Source of the DNA: AWTP1-13 sp963797005
GTDB lineage: Bacteria > Pseudomonadota > Alphaproteobacteria > Rhizobiales > Hyphomicrobiaceae
Reading direction: 5' to 3'
DNA length: 64,000 bases
NCBI GenBank assembly: GCA_963797005.1
Contig: CAWCOF010000003.1
Span: 310,001-374,000 of the forward strand
Shown here: positions 18,357-27,440 of the stretch, one piece after another
Layout of the letters: each line of letters opens with the position of its first letter
Numbering within the stretch: position 1 is the stretch's first letter
The notes under the pieces: model-generated
What the model was told of the DNA's origin: nothing
Seen by the model: only the letters and a program-made list of their open reading frames with translations
The model's database searches: none
Program-made: the position numbers and the translations under genes

Positions 18357-19313
18357 CTAGCGCCAAATGGTCGACGGCCAATCGTTCGTGCGGCTATGCG
18401 GCTCGGGTCTGTCGTGCGCCTTGGCCGCGGCGGCATCCGCAGGCGCGGTCAGCGACCACGTGAACGCACGCTTGGCGAGCGGGTGGTGGCTGGCGACGCG
18501 GCGCTTGCCGCTGAACTCCTGCTCCGCCAACGCGTCGTACTCGGGAACGGTGGCGAGCGGGGCCTTGGGCTTCAGATGGACGATGCGATAGCCCTTGGCT
18601 TTCAGGTCGGCCAGCAGGCCCGGCAGGGCGCGCGCCGTCGAGACCTGGATGTCGTGGAAGAGGATGATCCCCTTCCGCTGCCTGGCGAGGTCGGCCATCA
18701 CCTTGTGGCGCACGGTCGAGGGGTTCGTCGTGCGGTAGTCCTTGCTGTCGATGTCGATCGAGAACATGGCGACCTGGCGCCCTTGCAGGTAGGTCGTCGC
18801 CGCCCGGGTGTCGCGCAGATAGGGAAACCGGAAGAAGGGAGCCAGCGGCTTGCCCAGCGCGTGCTGCACGGCGCTGAAGCCGAGCTCGATCTCCGCGCGC
18901 GCCCTGACCGAGGACATTGCCTGCAAGTTGGCATGCGACCAGGTGTGGGCGCCGACGGTGTGCCCACGCTTGGCGTACTCCTTCACCATCTCGGGATCGG
19001 CGACAGCCATGCGGCCGACAAGGAAGAACGTCGCCTTGGTGCATTGCTTCTCGAGTGCCTCGAGCACCGGCTTGGTGTAGGCGCGCGAGGGACCATCGTC
19101 GAAGGTCAGCACCACCTCGCCGTCGGCAAGGATGTCCTCTGACTTGTTGTACTGGGAGCCGAAACGGGGACCGGTGCTGGTGTCGATCTCGATGGTGCGC
19201 GACACGCCGAGCACGTTGGGTCCGGGCTTGCAGGCGTCCTCGGCCAGGCTCGGTGCGGAGGCGCCTGCCAGCAACATGCCCAATGCCAGACCGCAAACTC
19301 TAATCGACCGCAT
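18357..19313 (-). CDS. polysaccharide deacetylase family protein, secreted
   Basis: 318 residues with signal peptide MRSIRVCGLALGMLLAGASA cleaved near SLAED. The NodB-type deacetylase motifs are all there: LTFDDGPS (motif 1, catalytic base and metal Asp), HTWSHANL (motif 2, metal histidines), RFPYLRD (motif 3) and FSIDIDSKDY (motif 4). FHDI supplies the late histidine. It removes acetyl groups from N-acetylated glycans, either peptidoglycan or an exopolysaccharide. The frame is open to 19502, but the signal peptide fixes the start at 19313. The C-terminal 60 residues are a low-complexity extension. It stands alone. Confidence 0.88.
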   Translation of the reverse strand: MRSIRVCGLALGMLLAGASAPSLAEDACKPGPNVLGVSRTIEIDTSTGPRFGSQYNKSEDILADGEVVLTFDDGPSRAYTKPVLEALEKQCTKATFFLVGRMAVADPEMVKEYAKRGHTVGAHTWSHANLQAMSSVRARAEIELGFSAVQHALGKPLAPFFRFPYLRDTRAATTYLQGRQVAMFSIDIDSKDYRTTNPSTVRHKVMADLARQRKGIILFHDIQVSTARALPGLLADLKAKGYRIVHLKPKAPLATVPEYDALAEQEFSGKRRVASHHPLAKRAFTWSLTAPADAAAAKAHDRPEPHSRTNDWPSTIWR

Positions 19314-19592
19314 CCTGATCCCCCAAGACGCCCCGCTAGCGACGGGAAACTGCGATCCGCGTTCTGGCATGTCGTCCATCCGTGAGCAAGGCATTGTGAG
19401 GATGACCGAATCTAAGGGCAAACGGTAAAGGCTTCTCTGCAACACTGTTTCTTTGCCGCCATGTGTCCCCCGCGCATCAGAGCGACGCGCGCGCGCAGCC
19501 AAAGGCGTGGCCTTCTTTTGCGCAAACCGGATGGTGCGCGGCAGCGCCCAATGCTATCCGGCTCGCGCGTGCCCCATGAGGCAATCGCCAAC

Positions 19593-20961
19593 ATGCAAGA
19601 CGAGACGATAACAGAGCCGGGGCTGCAGCTGGCTGTCGGGCTGGCGCGGCCGATCGCGGACGCGCTGGCGGCCGGCGATGAGCGCGCGTGCGCGGGCGCT
19701 GGCGCAGGACCTGGAGGCGCCCGACCTCGCCGACCTGATCGCCCTGCTGGAGCCCGCGCAGCGCATCGCGTTCGTGCTGGCGCTGGGGCCGGCTTTCAAG
19801 CCGGAGGTGCTGGCCGAGCTCGACGAGACGGTGCGCGACGAGCTGCTGCCGGCGCTGCCCGAAGGCGTGCTGGCGGCTGCCGTCGCCGAGCTCGAGACGG
19901 ATGACGCCGCCTACGTCCTGGAGAGCCTGGACGAGGCGAAGCGGCGCGAGGTCCTGGCGCAAGTCCCCGCCGTCGATCGCGTCGCCGTCGAGCGCAACCT
20001 CGAGTACCCGGAGGACACGGCCGGCCGTCTCATGCAGACGGACTTCGTCGCCGTGCCGCCGTTCTGGACGGTGGGCCAGGTCATCGATCACATGCGCGAG
20101 GCCGTCGACCTGCCCGAGACGTTCTCCGACATCTACGTGGTCGATCCAAGCCATCACGTCGTGGGCAGCGTGGACCTGAGCCGGCTCCTGCGCACCAAGC
20201 GCGCGATCGCCGTCGACAGGATCATGGCAGCCGGGCGGCAGGTGGTGCTCGCCACCGCAGACCAGGAGGAGGTGGCCCGCCAGTTCGAGCGCTACGACCT
20301 GAGGTCGGCGCCGGTGGTGGACGCCCACAAGCGCCTCGTTGGCGTCGTCACGGCCGACGACATGGTGGAGGTGATCGAGGAGGAGACGGAGGAGGACCTG
20401 CGCAGGCTGGGCGGCGTGGGCGATGAGACCGTGACCGACAACGTCGTCTATACGGTGACCAATCGCTTCGCCTGGCTGTTCATCAACCTTCTCACCGCGC
20501 TGCTCGCGTCCTCCGTCATCAAGCTGTTCGACGCCACCATCGAACAGATGGTGGCGCTGGCCGTGCTGATGCCGGTGGTGGCGTCCATGGGCGGCAATGC
20601 CGCCACGCAGACCATGACGGTGACGGTGCGTGCGCTCGCCACGCATGAGCTGGGCCCCGTCAACGCCATGCGCGTCATCGTCCGAGAAGCCTACGTCGGC
20701 CTCATCAACGGCATGCTGTTCGCCATCATCTGCGGCGTGATCGTGCTGGCGTGGTTCGGCATCGGCACCTTGGGCCTGGTCATCGCCGCGGCTATGATCT
20801 GCAACTTTCTGGCGGCCGCCTTCGCCGGCATTCTGATCCCGCTGGCGCTGACCCGGGCCGGTTTCGATCCGGCCGTGTCGTCGGGCGTGTTCGTCACCAC
20901 CATCACCGATGTGGTGGGCTTCTTCGCCTTCCTGGGGCTCGCCACGCTCTGGCTGGTATGA
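19593..20961 (+). CDS. mgtE: magnesium transporter MgtE, frameshift near the N-terminus
   Basis: About 456 residues after correction, normal for MgtE. The start MQDETITEPGLQLAVGLARP shifts frame in the GCGCGCG tract at about 19684-19698, then the body is intact. It has an N-terminal superhelical domain (LEAPDLADLIALLEPAQRIA), two CBS domains (LMQTDFVAVPPFWTVGQVID and RIMAAGRQVVLATADQEEVA), a connecting helix and five transmembrane helices with VVASMGGNAATQTMTVTVRA, the pore signature. MgtE is a Mg2+ channel gated by cytosolic Mg2+ through the CBS domains. A downstream ATG at 19678 gives a 427-residue reading frame, but it lacks the conserved N-terminal helix. Confidence 0.88.
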
Positions 20962-21018
20962 AGATGGGCAAACCAAAGGTTCACCGGCAAAGTCGCGACC
21001 GCGAGGAGAGGAAGAAAC

Positions 21019-21462
21019 ATGAGCGTGCGCGTGCGGCGCCTCGAGGCCAAGGACAAGCCCGAGTGGCTGATGCTCTTCAAGGGCTATATCGCCTTCTACA
21101 AGGCAACCTTGGCCGATGACGTGATCGAGGCGACCTGGCAGCGGCTGATGGAGGCCCCTTCCGATTTTCATATGGCCTTCGTGGCGGTCGACGAGGCGGA
21201 CAAGGCGCTGGGACTAGCGCACGTGCTGTTCCACCGCTCGACCTGGTCGCCGACCTGGTATTGCTACCTGGAGGATCTGTTCGTCGATCCGGTGCGGCGC
21301 AAGAAGGGCGCGGGGCGTGCCTTGATCGAGGCGACCTATCGCGAGGCCGATGCGCGCGGCGCAACGCGCACCTACTGGGCGACACAGGAGTTCAACTACA
21401 CCGCCCGCGCGCTCTATGATCAGGTGGCAACCAAGTCGCCGTTCGTGCAGTACCGGAGGTAG
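21019..21462 (+). CDS. GNAT family N-acetyltransferase
   Basis: 147 residues with the GNAT acetyl-CoA site VDPVRRKKGAGRALIEATYR (R/QxxGxG/A pattern) and the following LYLEDLFV-type strand, here CYLEDLFVDP. RLEAKDKPEWLMLFKGYIAF and the C-terminal NYTARALYDQVATKSPFVQY place it near the diamine/small-amine acetyltransferase branch. The substrate is unknown. It ends two bases before the formaldehyde dehydrogenase ATG and is probably co-transcribed with it; a functional link is not evident. Confidence 0.85.
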   Translation: MSVRVRRLEAKDKPEWLMLFKGYIAFYKATLADDVIEATWQRLMEAPSDFHMAFVAVDEADKALGLAHVLFHRSTWSPTWYCYLEDLFVDPVRRKKGAGRALIEATYREADARGATRTYWATQEFNYTARALYDQVATKSPFVQYRR

Positions 21463-21464
21463 CC

Positions 21465-22592
21465 ATGAAAACCCGAGCCGCCGTCGCCGTCGACAAGGGC
21501 AAGCCCCTCGAGATCCACGAGGTGGATCTGGAAGGGCCCAAGGCCGGCGAGGTGCTGGTCGAGATCAAGGCCACGGGCATCTGCCACACCGACGAGTTCA
21601 CGCTGTCCGGTGCCGACCCGGAAGGGCTGTTCCCCGCGATCCTCGGGCATGAGGGCGCCGGCATCGTCGTCGATGTCGGTCCCGGCGTGACGAGCGTGAG
21701 GAAGGGCGACCACGTCATCCCGCTCTACACGCCCGAGTGCCGGCAGTGCCCCTCATGCCTGTCGCGCAAGACCAACCTGTGCACGGCGATCCGCGCCACC
21801 CAGGGCCAGGGCGTGATGCCCGACGGCACCTCGCGCTTCTCCATGGGCGGCAAGAACCTCTTCCACTACATGGGCACCTCGACGTTCTCCAATTTCACGG
21901 TGCTGCCGGAGATCGCGGTGGCCAAGGTCCGCGAGGACGCCCCCTTCGACAAGATCTGCTACATCGGCTGCGGCGTGACGACCGGCATCGGCGCGGTCAT
22001 CAACACGGCCAAGGTCGAGCCCGGCGCCAACGCCATCGTGTTCGGGCTGGGCGGCATCGGCCTCAACGTCATCCAGGGCCTCAAGCTCGCCGGCGCCAAC
22101 ATGATCATCGGCGTGGACGTCAACGACGACAAGAAGGCGTGGGGCGAGCGCTTCGGCATGACCCACTTCGTCAATCCGAAGGAGGCGGGCAAGGACCTGG
22201 TCGCGCATCTGGTCAACATGACCAAGCATGGCGCCGACCAGATCGGCGGTGCCGACTACACCTTCGACTGCACCGGCAACGTCGCCGTCATGCGGCAGGC
22301 GCTGGAGTCCTGCCACCGCGGCTGGGGCGTCAGCGTCATCATCGGCGTGGCGGGCGCCGGCCAGGAGATCGCCACCCGCCCCTTCCAGCTCGTCACGGGC
22401 CGCGTCTGGAAGGGCACGGCCTTCGGCGGCGCGCGCGGGCGCACCGATGTCCCTAAGATCGTCGACTGGTACATGGACAAGAAGATCCAGATCGACCCCA
22501 TGATCACCCACACCATGCCGCTCGCCGACATCAACAAGGGCTTCGATCTCATGCATGCGGGCAAGAGCATCCGCAGCGTGGTAATTTTCTAG
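21465..22592 (+). CDS. S-(hydroxymethyl)glutathione dehydrogenase / class III alcohol dehydrogenase
   Basis: 375 residues, the standard length. Catalytic zinc ligands sit in ATGICHTDEFTLSG and ILGHEGAGIV, the structural zinc cysteines in TPECRQCPSCLSRKTNLC, the NAD site in VFGLGGIGLNVIQGLKLAGA. GTAFGGARGRTDVPKIVDWY is the class III-specific segment. It oxidises the formaldehyde-glutathione adduct and also reduces S-nitrosoglutathione. It has a GGAGG ribosome-binding site immediately upstream. There is no adjacent S-formylglutathione hydrolase gene, so the pathway partner must be elsewhere. Confidence 0.95.
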   Translation: MKTRAAVAVDKGKPLEIHEVDLEGPKAGEVLVEIKATGICHTDEFTLSGADPEGLFPAILGHEGAGIVVDVGPGVTSVRKGDHVIPLYTPECRQCPSCLSRKTNLCTAIRATQGQGVMPDGTSRFSMGGKNLFHYMGTSTFSNFTVLPEIAVAKVREDAPFDKICYIGCGVTTGIGAVINTAKVEPGANAIVFGLGGIGLNVIQGLKLAGANMIIGVDVNDDKKAWGERFGMTHFVNPKEAGKDLVAHLVNMTKHGADQIGGADYTFDCTGNVAVMRQALESCHRGWGVSVIIGVAGAGQEIATRPFQLVTGRVWKGTAFGGARGRTDVPKIVDWYMDKKIQIDPMITHTMPLADINKGFDLMHAGKSIRSVVIF

Positions 22593-22616
22593 AACCGAGC
22601 GAGCGGGCCGGCTTCG

Positions 22617-25061
22617 ATGCGGCGGGCGCTGAAATGGCTGGGCGGCTTGGCGGCGCTTGTCCTCGTGCTCGCGGCGCTGGGCGCGGGCGGCATCTACATC
22701 GCGCTGCGCAACACGGTGCCTGCGCCCTCGGGCACCCTCGCCATCGCCGGCCTGTCGGCGCCGGTCGAGATCGTGCGCGACCGCGAGGGCGTGCCGCACA
22801 TCTTCGCCAAGTCGATGGAGGATCTCTTCTGCGCGCTGGGCTTCGTTCATGCGCAGGACCGGCTGTGGCAGATGGAGCTGCTGCGGCGCGCCGGCCAGGG
22901 GCGCCTGTCGGAGATCTTCGGCGAGCGCACGTTCAAGACCGACGTGTTCTTGCGCACGCTCGATCTGTACGGCCATGCGGAACGCTCGCTTGCCGGCCTG
23001 GACGCAAAAACGCGGCGCACGCTGGAGGCCTACGCCCAGGGCGTCAACGCGTTTATCGAGCGCAAGACCGGGCTGCTGGAGCCGCGCCTGCCGCCCGAGT
23101 TCCTGCTCTTGCGCCACACGCCCGAGCCCTGGCGTCCGGCCGACAGCCTCGTCGGCCTGAAGATGATGGCGCTCGATCTGGGCACCAACATCGGCTTCGA
23201 GATCGCCCGCCTGACGTACGCCGCGCAGGGCCTGACCTCGGCCGAGATCGAGGACCTGATGCCGCCGGATCCCAGGGACGCCGCACCGCCGCTGCCCGAG
23301 ATCGCCAAGCTCTACCCGGTGCAGCATCTGGCGGCGGCCGGCAAGCAGGCGGCGCTGGCAATGGACCCGATCGGCGGGGGTGCCTCCAACAACTGGGTGG
23401 TCGACGGGGCGCATACCAAGACCGGCAAGCCGCTGCTCGCCAACGACCCCCACCTGCGGCTGCAGGCGCCGTCGATCTGGTATCTCGCCCATCTGGCGCT
23501 CGCGCAGGAGAGCGGCGCACCGACGGTCAATATCGTGGGCGCGACGCTGGCTGGCCTGCCGCTGGTCGTGCTCGGGCGCGCCGACTCGGTGGCCTGGGGC
23601 TTCACCAACACCGGCGCCGACGTGCAGGACCTCTACGTCGAGAAGATCAATCCCGACAACCCCCGCGAGTATCTCACGCCGCAAGGCTGGCAGCCGTTCG
23701 AGAGCGAGCCGATGGCCATCGCCGTGAAGGGAATGGGGGTGCGCACCGTGGAGCGCCGGCGCACGCGCCATGGGCCCGTGCTGCCCGCCTTCTATCGCAA
23801 CCTCGGCGGCATGCTGGGACCGGGGTACGTGGCGGCCCTGCAATGGACCGCGCTCTCCGACGACGACACCACCATCGCCGCCGGCATGCTCGATCCCAAC
23901 CTGCGCACGGTCGACGCCTACGTCGCGAATATGCGGGCCTATGTCGTGCCGATGCAGAGCATGGTGGTGGCCGACTCGACGGGCAAGATCGGCCTGATCG
24001 CGCCCGGCCGCGTGCCCCTGCGCGACCCCTCCAACGCTGTTGCAGGACGCGCCCCGGTGCCCGGCTGGGACGCGGCCTACGACTGGAAGGGGCGCCTCAA
24101 TTTCGAGGACCTGCCGCGCGTGGAGAACCCCGCGGGCGGCGCCATCGCCACGGCGAATGCGCGCATCGTCGGGCCGGACTATCCCAGTCTCCTGACCCAC
24201 GACTGGGACCCGGCCTTCCGCCAGCAGCGCATCGAGAAGCTCATCTTCGGGCGCACCGACCACGACATGGCGAGCATGCGCGCGGCCCAGAACGACGTGC
24301 TCGACCCGGCCTTTGCACGCCTGCAGACGCTGATGATCGCCGCGGCCCAGGCCGGCGGCGAGGTGGACAACGCCCTGCTCGACCGGCTCACCGTGTGGGA
24401 CGCCAACATGCGGGCGGATGCGGCCGAGCCGCTGATCTTCTCCGCCTGGGTGCGCGAGGCCGTCCGTGCGATCTACCAGGATGACCTTGGCGCCGCCTTC
24501 CTACTCTTCTTCGACGCCCGGGCGCCGGCGCTCATACGGCTGCTCGAGGGCAAGGCCAAGGGGCGCGACTGGTGCGACGACCGCACCACGCCGGTCAAGG
24601 AAAGCTGCGGGTCCATTCTTGCCGGCGCGCTCAAGTCGGCGCTGGCCGATCTGGAACGGCGCTATGGCCCCGACCGGTCGAAATGGCGCTGGGGGCCGGC
24701 GCATTTCGCGCACGGGGAGCACCGGCCCTTCGGGCTTCTCGGCGGACGCATCGGCGCGTTCTTCAATGTGGAGGTGCCGAGCCCCGGCGGCGACTACACG
24801 ATCAATCGCGGCAAGATGAACTTCGACGAGGAGCCGCCGTTCGCCAACCGCCATGCCTCGAGCTACCGGGCGATCTACAACCTCGCCGATCTCGACGCCT
24901 CGCTCTACATGCAGACCAGCGGCCAGTCGGGCAATCCCTTCTCGCCGCTCTATCGATCGTTTGCCGCGCGCTGGGCGAAGGGCGAGTACATCACGATTGC
25001 CACCAAGCGTGCCGAGATCGACAAGGCGGCGCTTGGGACGTGGCGGCTTTCGCCGCAATAG
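22617..25061 (+). CDS. penicillin acylase family protein (N-terminal nucleophile amidase)
   Basis: 814 residues. An N-terminal hydrophobic segment (LGGLAALVLVLAALGAGGIY) anchors or exports the precursor. The alpha part includes GVPHIFAKSMEDLFCALGFV and HAQDRLWQMELLRRAGQGRL. The autocatalytic site is GGASNNWVVDG, with the nucleophile Ser at about residue 257 that becomes the beta-chain N-terminus. SYRAIYNLADLDASLYMQTSGQSGNP near the end matches the family's final conserved block. Members hydrolyse amides of beta-lactams, acyl-homoserine lactones or other N-acyl compounds; the substrate here is unknown. It lies 24 bases behind the formaldehyde dehydrogenase, in the same direction. Confidence 0.9.
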   Translation: MRRALKWLGGLAALVLVLAALGAGGIYIALRNTVPAPSGTLAIAGLSAPVEIVRDREGVPHIFAKSMEDLFCALGFVHAQDRLWQMELLRRAGQGRLSEIFGERTFKTDVFLRTLDLYGHAERSLAGLDAKTRRTLEAYAQGVNAFIERKTGLLEPRLPPEFLLLRHTPEPWRPADSLVGLKMMALDLGTNIGFEIARLTYAAQGLTSAEIEDLMPPDPRDAAPPLPEIAKLYPVQHLAAAGKQAALAMDPIGGGASNNWVVDGAHTKTGKPLLANDPHLRLQAPSIWYLAHLALAQESGAPTVNIVGATLAGLPLVVLGRADSVAWGFTNTGADVQDLYVEKINPDNPREYLTPQGWQPFESEPMAIAVKGMGVRTVERRRTRHGPVLPAFYRNLGGMLGPGYVAALQWTALSDDDTTIAAGMLDPNLRTVDAYVANMRAYVVPMQSMVVADSTGKIGLIAPGRVPLRDPSNAVAGRAPVPGWDAAYDWKGRLNFEDLPRVENPAGGAIATANARIVGPDYPSLLTHDWDPAFRQQRIEKLIFGRTDHDMASMRAAQNDVLDPAFARLQTLMIAAAQAGGEVDNALLDRLTVWDANMRADAAEPLIFSAWVREAVRAIYQDDLGAAFLLFFDARAPALIRLLEGKAKGRDWCDDRTTPVKESCGSILAGALKSALADLERRYGPDRSKWRWGPAHFAHGEHRPFGLLGGRIGAFFNVEVPSPGGDYTINRGKMNFDEEPPFANRHASSYRAIYNLADLDASLYMQTSGQSGNPFSPLYRSFAARWAKGEYITIATKRAEIDKAALGTWRLSPQ

Positions 25062-25193
25062 CTCTCGAGCCGGGGATCGGCCGGCAGCGCCGGCAAGGAA
25101 GACCGCTACGGATGGCTGTGGCTTGCCGCGCGAGGCCCGATATGCAGCGGGCGCGCGCCAATGGCGTTCAAGAGTAACGCGCCCGGCCGGCGG

Positions 25194-25239
25194 CCCGTTT
25201 GAAGGTAGCGGCACAGGCCGCAGCTCGCCTCCAAACGGG
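25194..25239. terminator. inverted repeat between converging genes
   Basis: CCCGTTTG (25194-25201) and CAAACGGG (25232-25239) are exact complements separated by 30 bases, downstream of the penicillin acylase gene and of the converging small gene. There is no T-tract. A role in transcript ends is a guess from position. Confidence 0.3.
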
Positions 25240-25253
25240 GCCAGGCCGGCATC

Positions 25254-25520
25254 TCAAAAGGCGTCATCCGCCCACTCGGGCAGCTCGTTCTCGTTGCCGT
25301 CGTCCGCGTCGTCCGTGTCGTCTTGGGTGGCATCGGCGGCATTGTCGTCGTCGTCACGCTGGGTCCTGACGGCCTTGGGCGCCTTGGCGGCCTTTGGCGA
25401 CTTGAACTCCGGTACCCACTGGTCTCTGGCGGCCATGGCGCTGTTGGGCGCGGCGATGCCGGCGATGAAGACCAGGGCGATCAGGGCGGATACGATCGCC
25501 AGTGTTGATTTCCCGTACAT
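25254..25520 (-). CDS. small secreted acidic protein of unknown function
   Basis: 88 residues from the ATG at 25520. Signal peptide MYGKSTLAIVSALIALVFIA with cleavage after NSAMA, then a short basic part (SPKAAKAPKAVRTQR) and a strongly acidic tail (DDDDNAADATQDDTDDADDG). No domain is recognised. The frame extends to 25550, but the signal peptide and a GGAGAG ribosome-binding site favour 25520. It diverges from the next small secreted protein. The acidic low-complexity tail could bind cations, but nothing else can be said. Confidence 0.6.
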   Translation of the reverse strand: MYGKSTLAIVSALIALVFIAGIAAPNSAMAARDQWVPEFKSPKAAKAPKAVRTQRDDDDNAADATQDDTDDADDGNENELPEWADDAF

Positions 25521-25658
25521 GATGCTCTCCTTGTGCTGGCGTGATGCCAATGTCGCTTGGGACAGTGAAGGTCTACCGCTGTTAGGAAGAGGGCGCTGTT
25601 CCGCAGGGAACAGTCGCTGCCGCTCGGCGTCAACGGCTGCAATTGAAAGGAGTGAACG

Positions 25659-25967
25659 ATGCGTATCGTTTCACCTCTGCCCGTGCTCGCCCTGGGCCTG
25701 GCACTCGTGTCAGCGGTGCCGGCCGAGGCCAAGACCTGCAAGGACACGATCACGGCCAAGGGCCAGTCGCGGGCACAACTCAGCGATGCCTCGCGGGTGC
25801 GGCGCGCACGCGAGAATGCCATCGCCAACTGGAGCCGGCGCGCACGCGACACCTACGGCTGGGCCTACCGTTTCTGGTCGCGGGCGGAGGAGAAGCAGGT
25901 GGAGTGCGGGGGCGGCAGCAGCGGCAAGCGGTGCACGGCGAGCGCCAAGCCCTGCCGCCTGCTATGA
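25659..25967 (+). CDS. small secreted basic cysteine-containing protein of unknown function
   Basis: 102 residues: signal peptide MRIVSPLPVLALGLALVSAV cleaved after AEA, then KTCKDTITAKGQSRAQLSDA, a helix rich in Arg and Trp (NWSRRARDTYGWAYRFWSRA) and a C-terminal part with several cysteines (QVECGGG, KRCTASAKPC). The pattern SRxRRARENAIANWSRxA with C...C..C recurs in short rhizobial secreted proteins, but I know no function. A good ribosome-binding site (AAAGGAG) precedes the ATG. Confidence 0.7.
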   Translation: MRIVSPLPVLALGLALVSAVPAEAKTCKDTITAKGQSRAQLSDASRVRRARENAIANWSRRARDTYGWAYRFWSRAEEKQVECGGGSSGKRCTASAKPCRLL

Positions 25968-25982
25968 CCACGACGGGGTAGC

Positions 25983-27230
25983 CTATTCGCAGAAGGCGTT
26001 GCGGCGGCGCTCGGCCAGGTCGAAATGGAAGTGGTCGCGGTGGGCCGCGTTGGCTTCCGGGCCGAGCACCGTGCCGAAGGTGCCGCAGGCGCCTTTGTGC
26101 AGCCGGCGCAGGAACGCCCCTTCCGCCGAGGCAGCCGCTTTGTCGCGCTCGGCAACGAGCGCGGCGACGTCGCCCTTGGCATCGCCCTTGTCTTCGCGCC
26201 TGTCGCCTTGGTCGTCATGGTCGTCGTTCTCTTCGTCCCGGTCGTGGCCGGCGCCGAGCTTGTGCGGCTCGGTCGTCATGACCGGGGCGGCGTTCCTGCT
26301 CTTCTTCAGATCGCGGGGCCTCGCCGCGATGGCGCTATGCTGTCGCGAAGGGCCGGGCTCGGCTTTCGCGGGTTGCGGTTTGGACTGATCTTTCTTGGCG
26401 GCCTCCTTCGCCTCCTTGGCACGCTCGGCAGCGAGCTTCTCGGCCTGGCGCAGGTCACGGGCGGTCGGGCCCCAGAACCGCCCGACCTCGATGGTGCGGC
26501 CGTCGGCCGTGACGAAACCGCCGATATCGATAGCGTTGGCGCGGGCGTGCTCGGAAAGCTTCGCGCTGCCGGACCTGCTGCCGTTGCGCTTGCGGCAGGA
26601 ATAGCCCGAGGCGTGCCACATGCGCACGATGGGCGAGCCCAGCAGCGCCTCCGCGGTGGGCTGCAGCGTCTCCTCCACCCAGGTGTAGAGGCTCGCCACC
26701 ATGGCGCAGTTGAGTATGGCGGGCGGGTTGAGCTCGATCTTTCCCGCGTCCGAATAGATGCGGTGCAGGGCCACCGGCGCCGGGTCGCCGCATTGCTCGT
26801 GCTTCATGGGGGGCTCGATGTCGACATCGGCGGCGATCGGCGCAAGCCGCCGCAGGCACGCATGCAGGCCGGCGATGATCTCCTCTTGCGACCACACGTC
26901 TGGCTTGGGCGGCTCGGCCTGAGCGGCCTCCGGCTTGTTGGCGTCGGCGGAGGGAATCGGGATGGCGTCCTTGGGCTTTTCTTCCTTGGCGATGGCCGAG
27001 TTCTTCCGCACGGGCTGGGGCACTTCATGGCGCGCGCGGGTGCGGCGGCGTGCGGCGACGACGATCGGCGACGCGGTGACCGCAGCCGAGGCGCGCGCCG
27101 GCGGCCGGGCCTCCTCGTGCGGGAGCACCGACAAGGCCGTCAGGGCAACGACGAGCGCGATCGAGAGGTAGGTGGACACGGCGGTGAGGAGCTCGGCGAG
27201 CGCGGTCAGGTATTTCGCGGCATCGAACAT
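25983..27230 (-). CDS. extensin-like family protein, membrane-anchored, with a long insertion in the domain
   Basis: 415 residues. One N-terminal transmembrane helix (LSIALVVALTALSVLP), a proline/alanine-rich linker, then the extensin-like C-terminal domain from about residue 125: CGDPAPVALHRI, NPPAILNCAMVASLYTWVEE, GYSCRKRNG, KLSEHARANAIDIGGF. The domain is interrupted by about 110 charged low-complexity residues (AERAKEAKEAAKKDQSKPQ through DVAALVAERDKAAASAEGA) and resumes with GACGTFGTVLGPEANAAHRD and HFHFDLAERR. SEHxxANAxD and HxDHFHFD are the metal-binding motifs of M15/VanY-like peptidases, so a peptidoglycan peptidase role is possible. It is transcribed toward the small secreted gene. 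Confidence 0.85.
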   Translation of the reverse strand: MFDAAKYLTALAELLTAVSTYLSIALVVALTALSVLPHEEARPPARASAAVTASPIVVAARRRTRARHEVPQPVRKNSAIAKEEKPKDAIPIPSADANKPEAAQAEPPKPDVWSQEEIIAGLHACLRRLAPIAADVDIEPPMKHEQCGDPAPVALHRIYSDAGKIELNPPAILNCAMVASLYTWVEETLQPTAEALLGSPIVRMWHASGYSCRKRNGSRSGSAKLSEHARANAIDIGGFVTADGRTIEVGRFWGPTARDLRQAEKLAAERAKEAKEAAKKDQSKPQPAKAEPGPSRQHSAIAARPRDLKKSRNAAPVMTTEPHKLGAGHDRDEENDDHDDQGDRREDKGDAKGDVAALVAERDKAAASAEGAFLRRLHKGACGTFGTVLGPEANAAHRDHFHFDLAERRRNAFCE

Positions 27231-27347
27231 AAGCTATGCGCTTCACCGGCGGCGGTCGACCGAATCCGTGCTCAGTGTCGGTGCCGGTTGTGGTCGAGTT
27301 GTGGTCGAACGGTGGAAGCTGGGGCTCGGGCAGGCTCGGGAACAATC

Positions 27348-27417
27348 GTCATTCCCGCCAAGCCAGGCGCAGAGCGGGGAATCCAGCAGCGAGCAAGGCG
27401 CTTGCTGCGTGAATGAC
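27348..27417. repeat. palindromic intergenic repeat (GTCATTCCCGC type, copy A5)
   Basis: Starts GTCATTCCCGC and ends GTGAATGAC; inside, GCAGCGAGCAAGGCGCTTGCTGC forms a hairpin. It is a shorter relative of the GTCATCCCGG repeats at 29968, 30910 and 33467. It lies between the extensin-like gene and the end of the CoA transferase gene. Just before it, GTTGTGGTCGA is tandemly duplicated at 27287-27308. Confidence 0.65.
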
Positions 27418-27440
27418 AACGCCGGCAGGCGGGCTGCGGT

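Noticed and set aside
21753..24263. 836-residue open frame on the minus strand opposite the formaldehyde dehydrogenase and penicillin acylase genes
   Set aside because: It lies antisense to two strongly recognised genes, its composition is Arg/His/Gly/Asp-rich without domains, and long antisense frames are common in GC-rich DNA.
27287..27308. Tandem GTTGTGGTCGA x2 as an operator
   Set aside because: Two 11-bp copies can arise by slippage, and it is not placed at a recognisable promoter.
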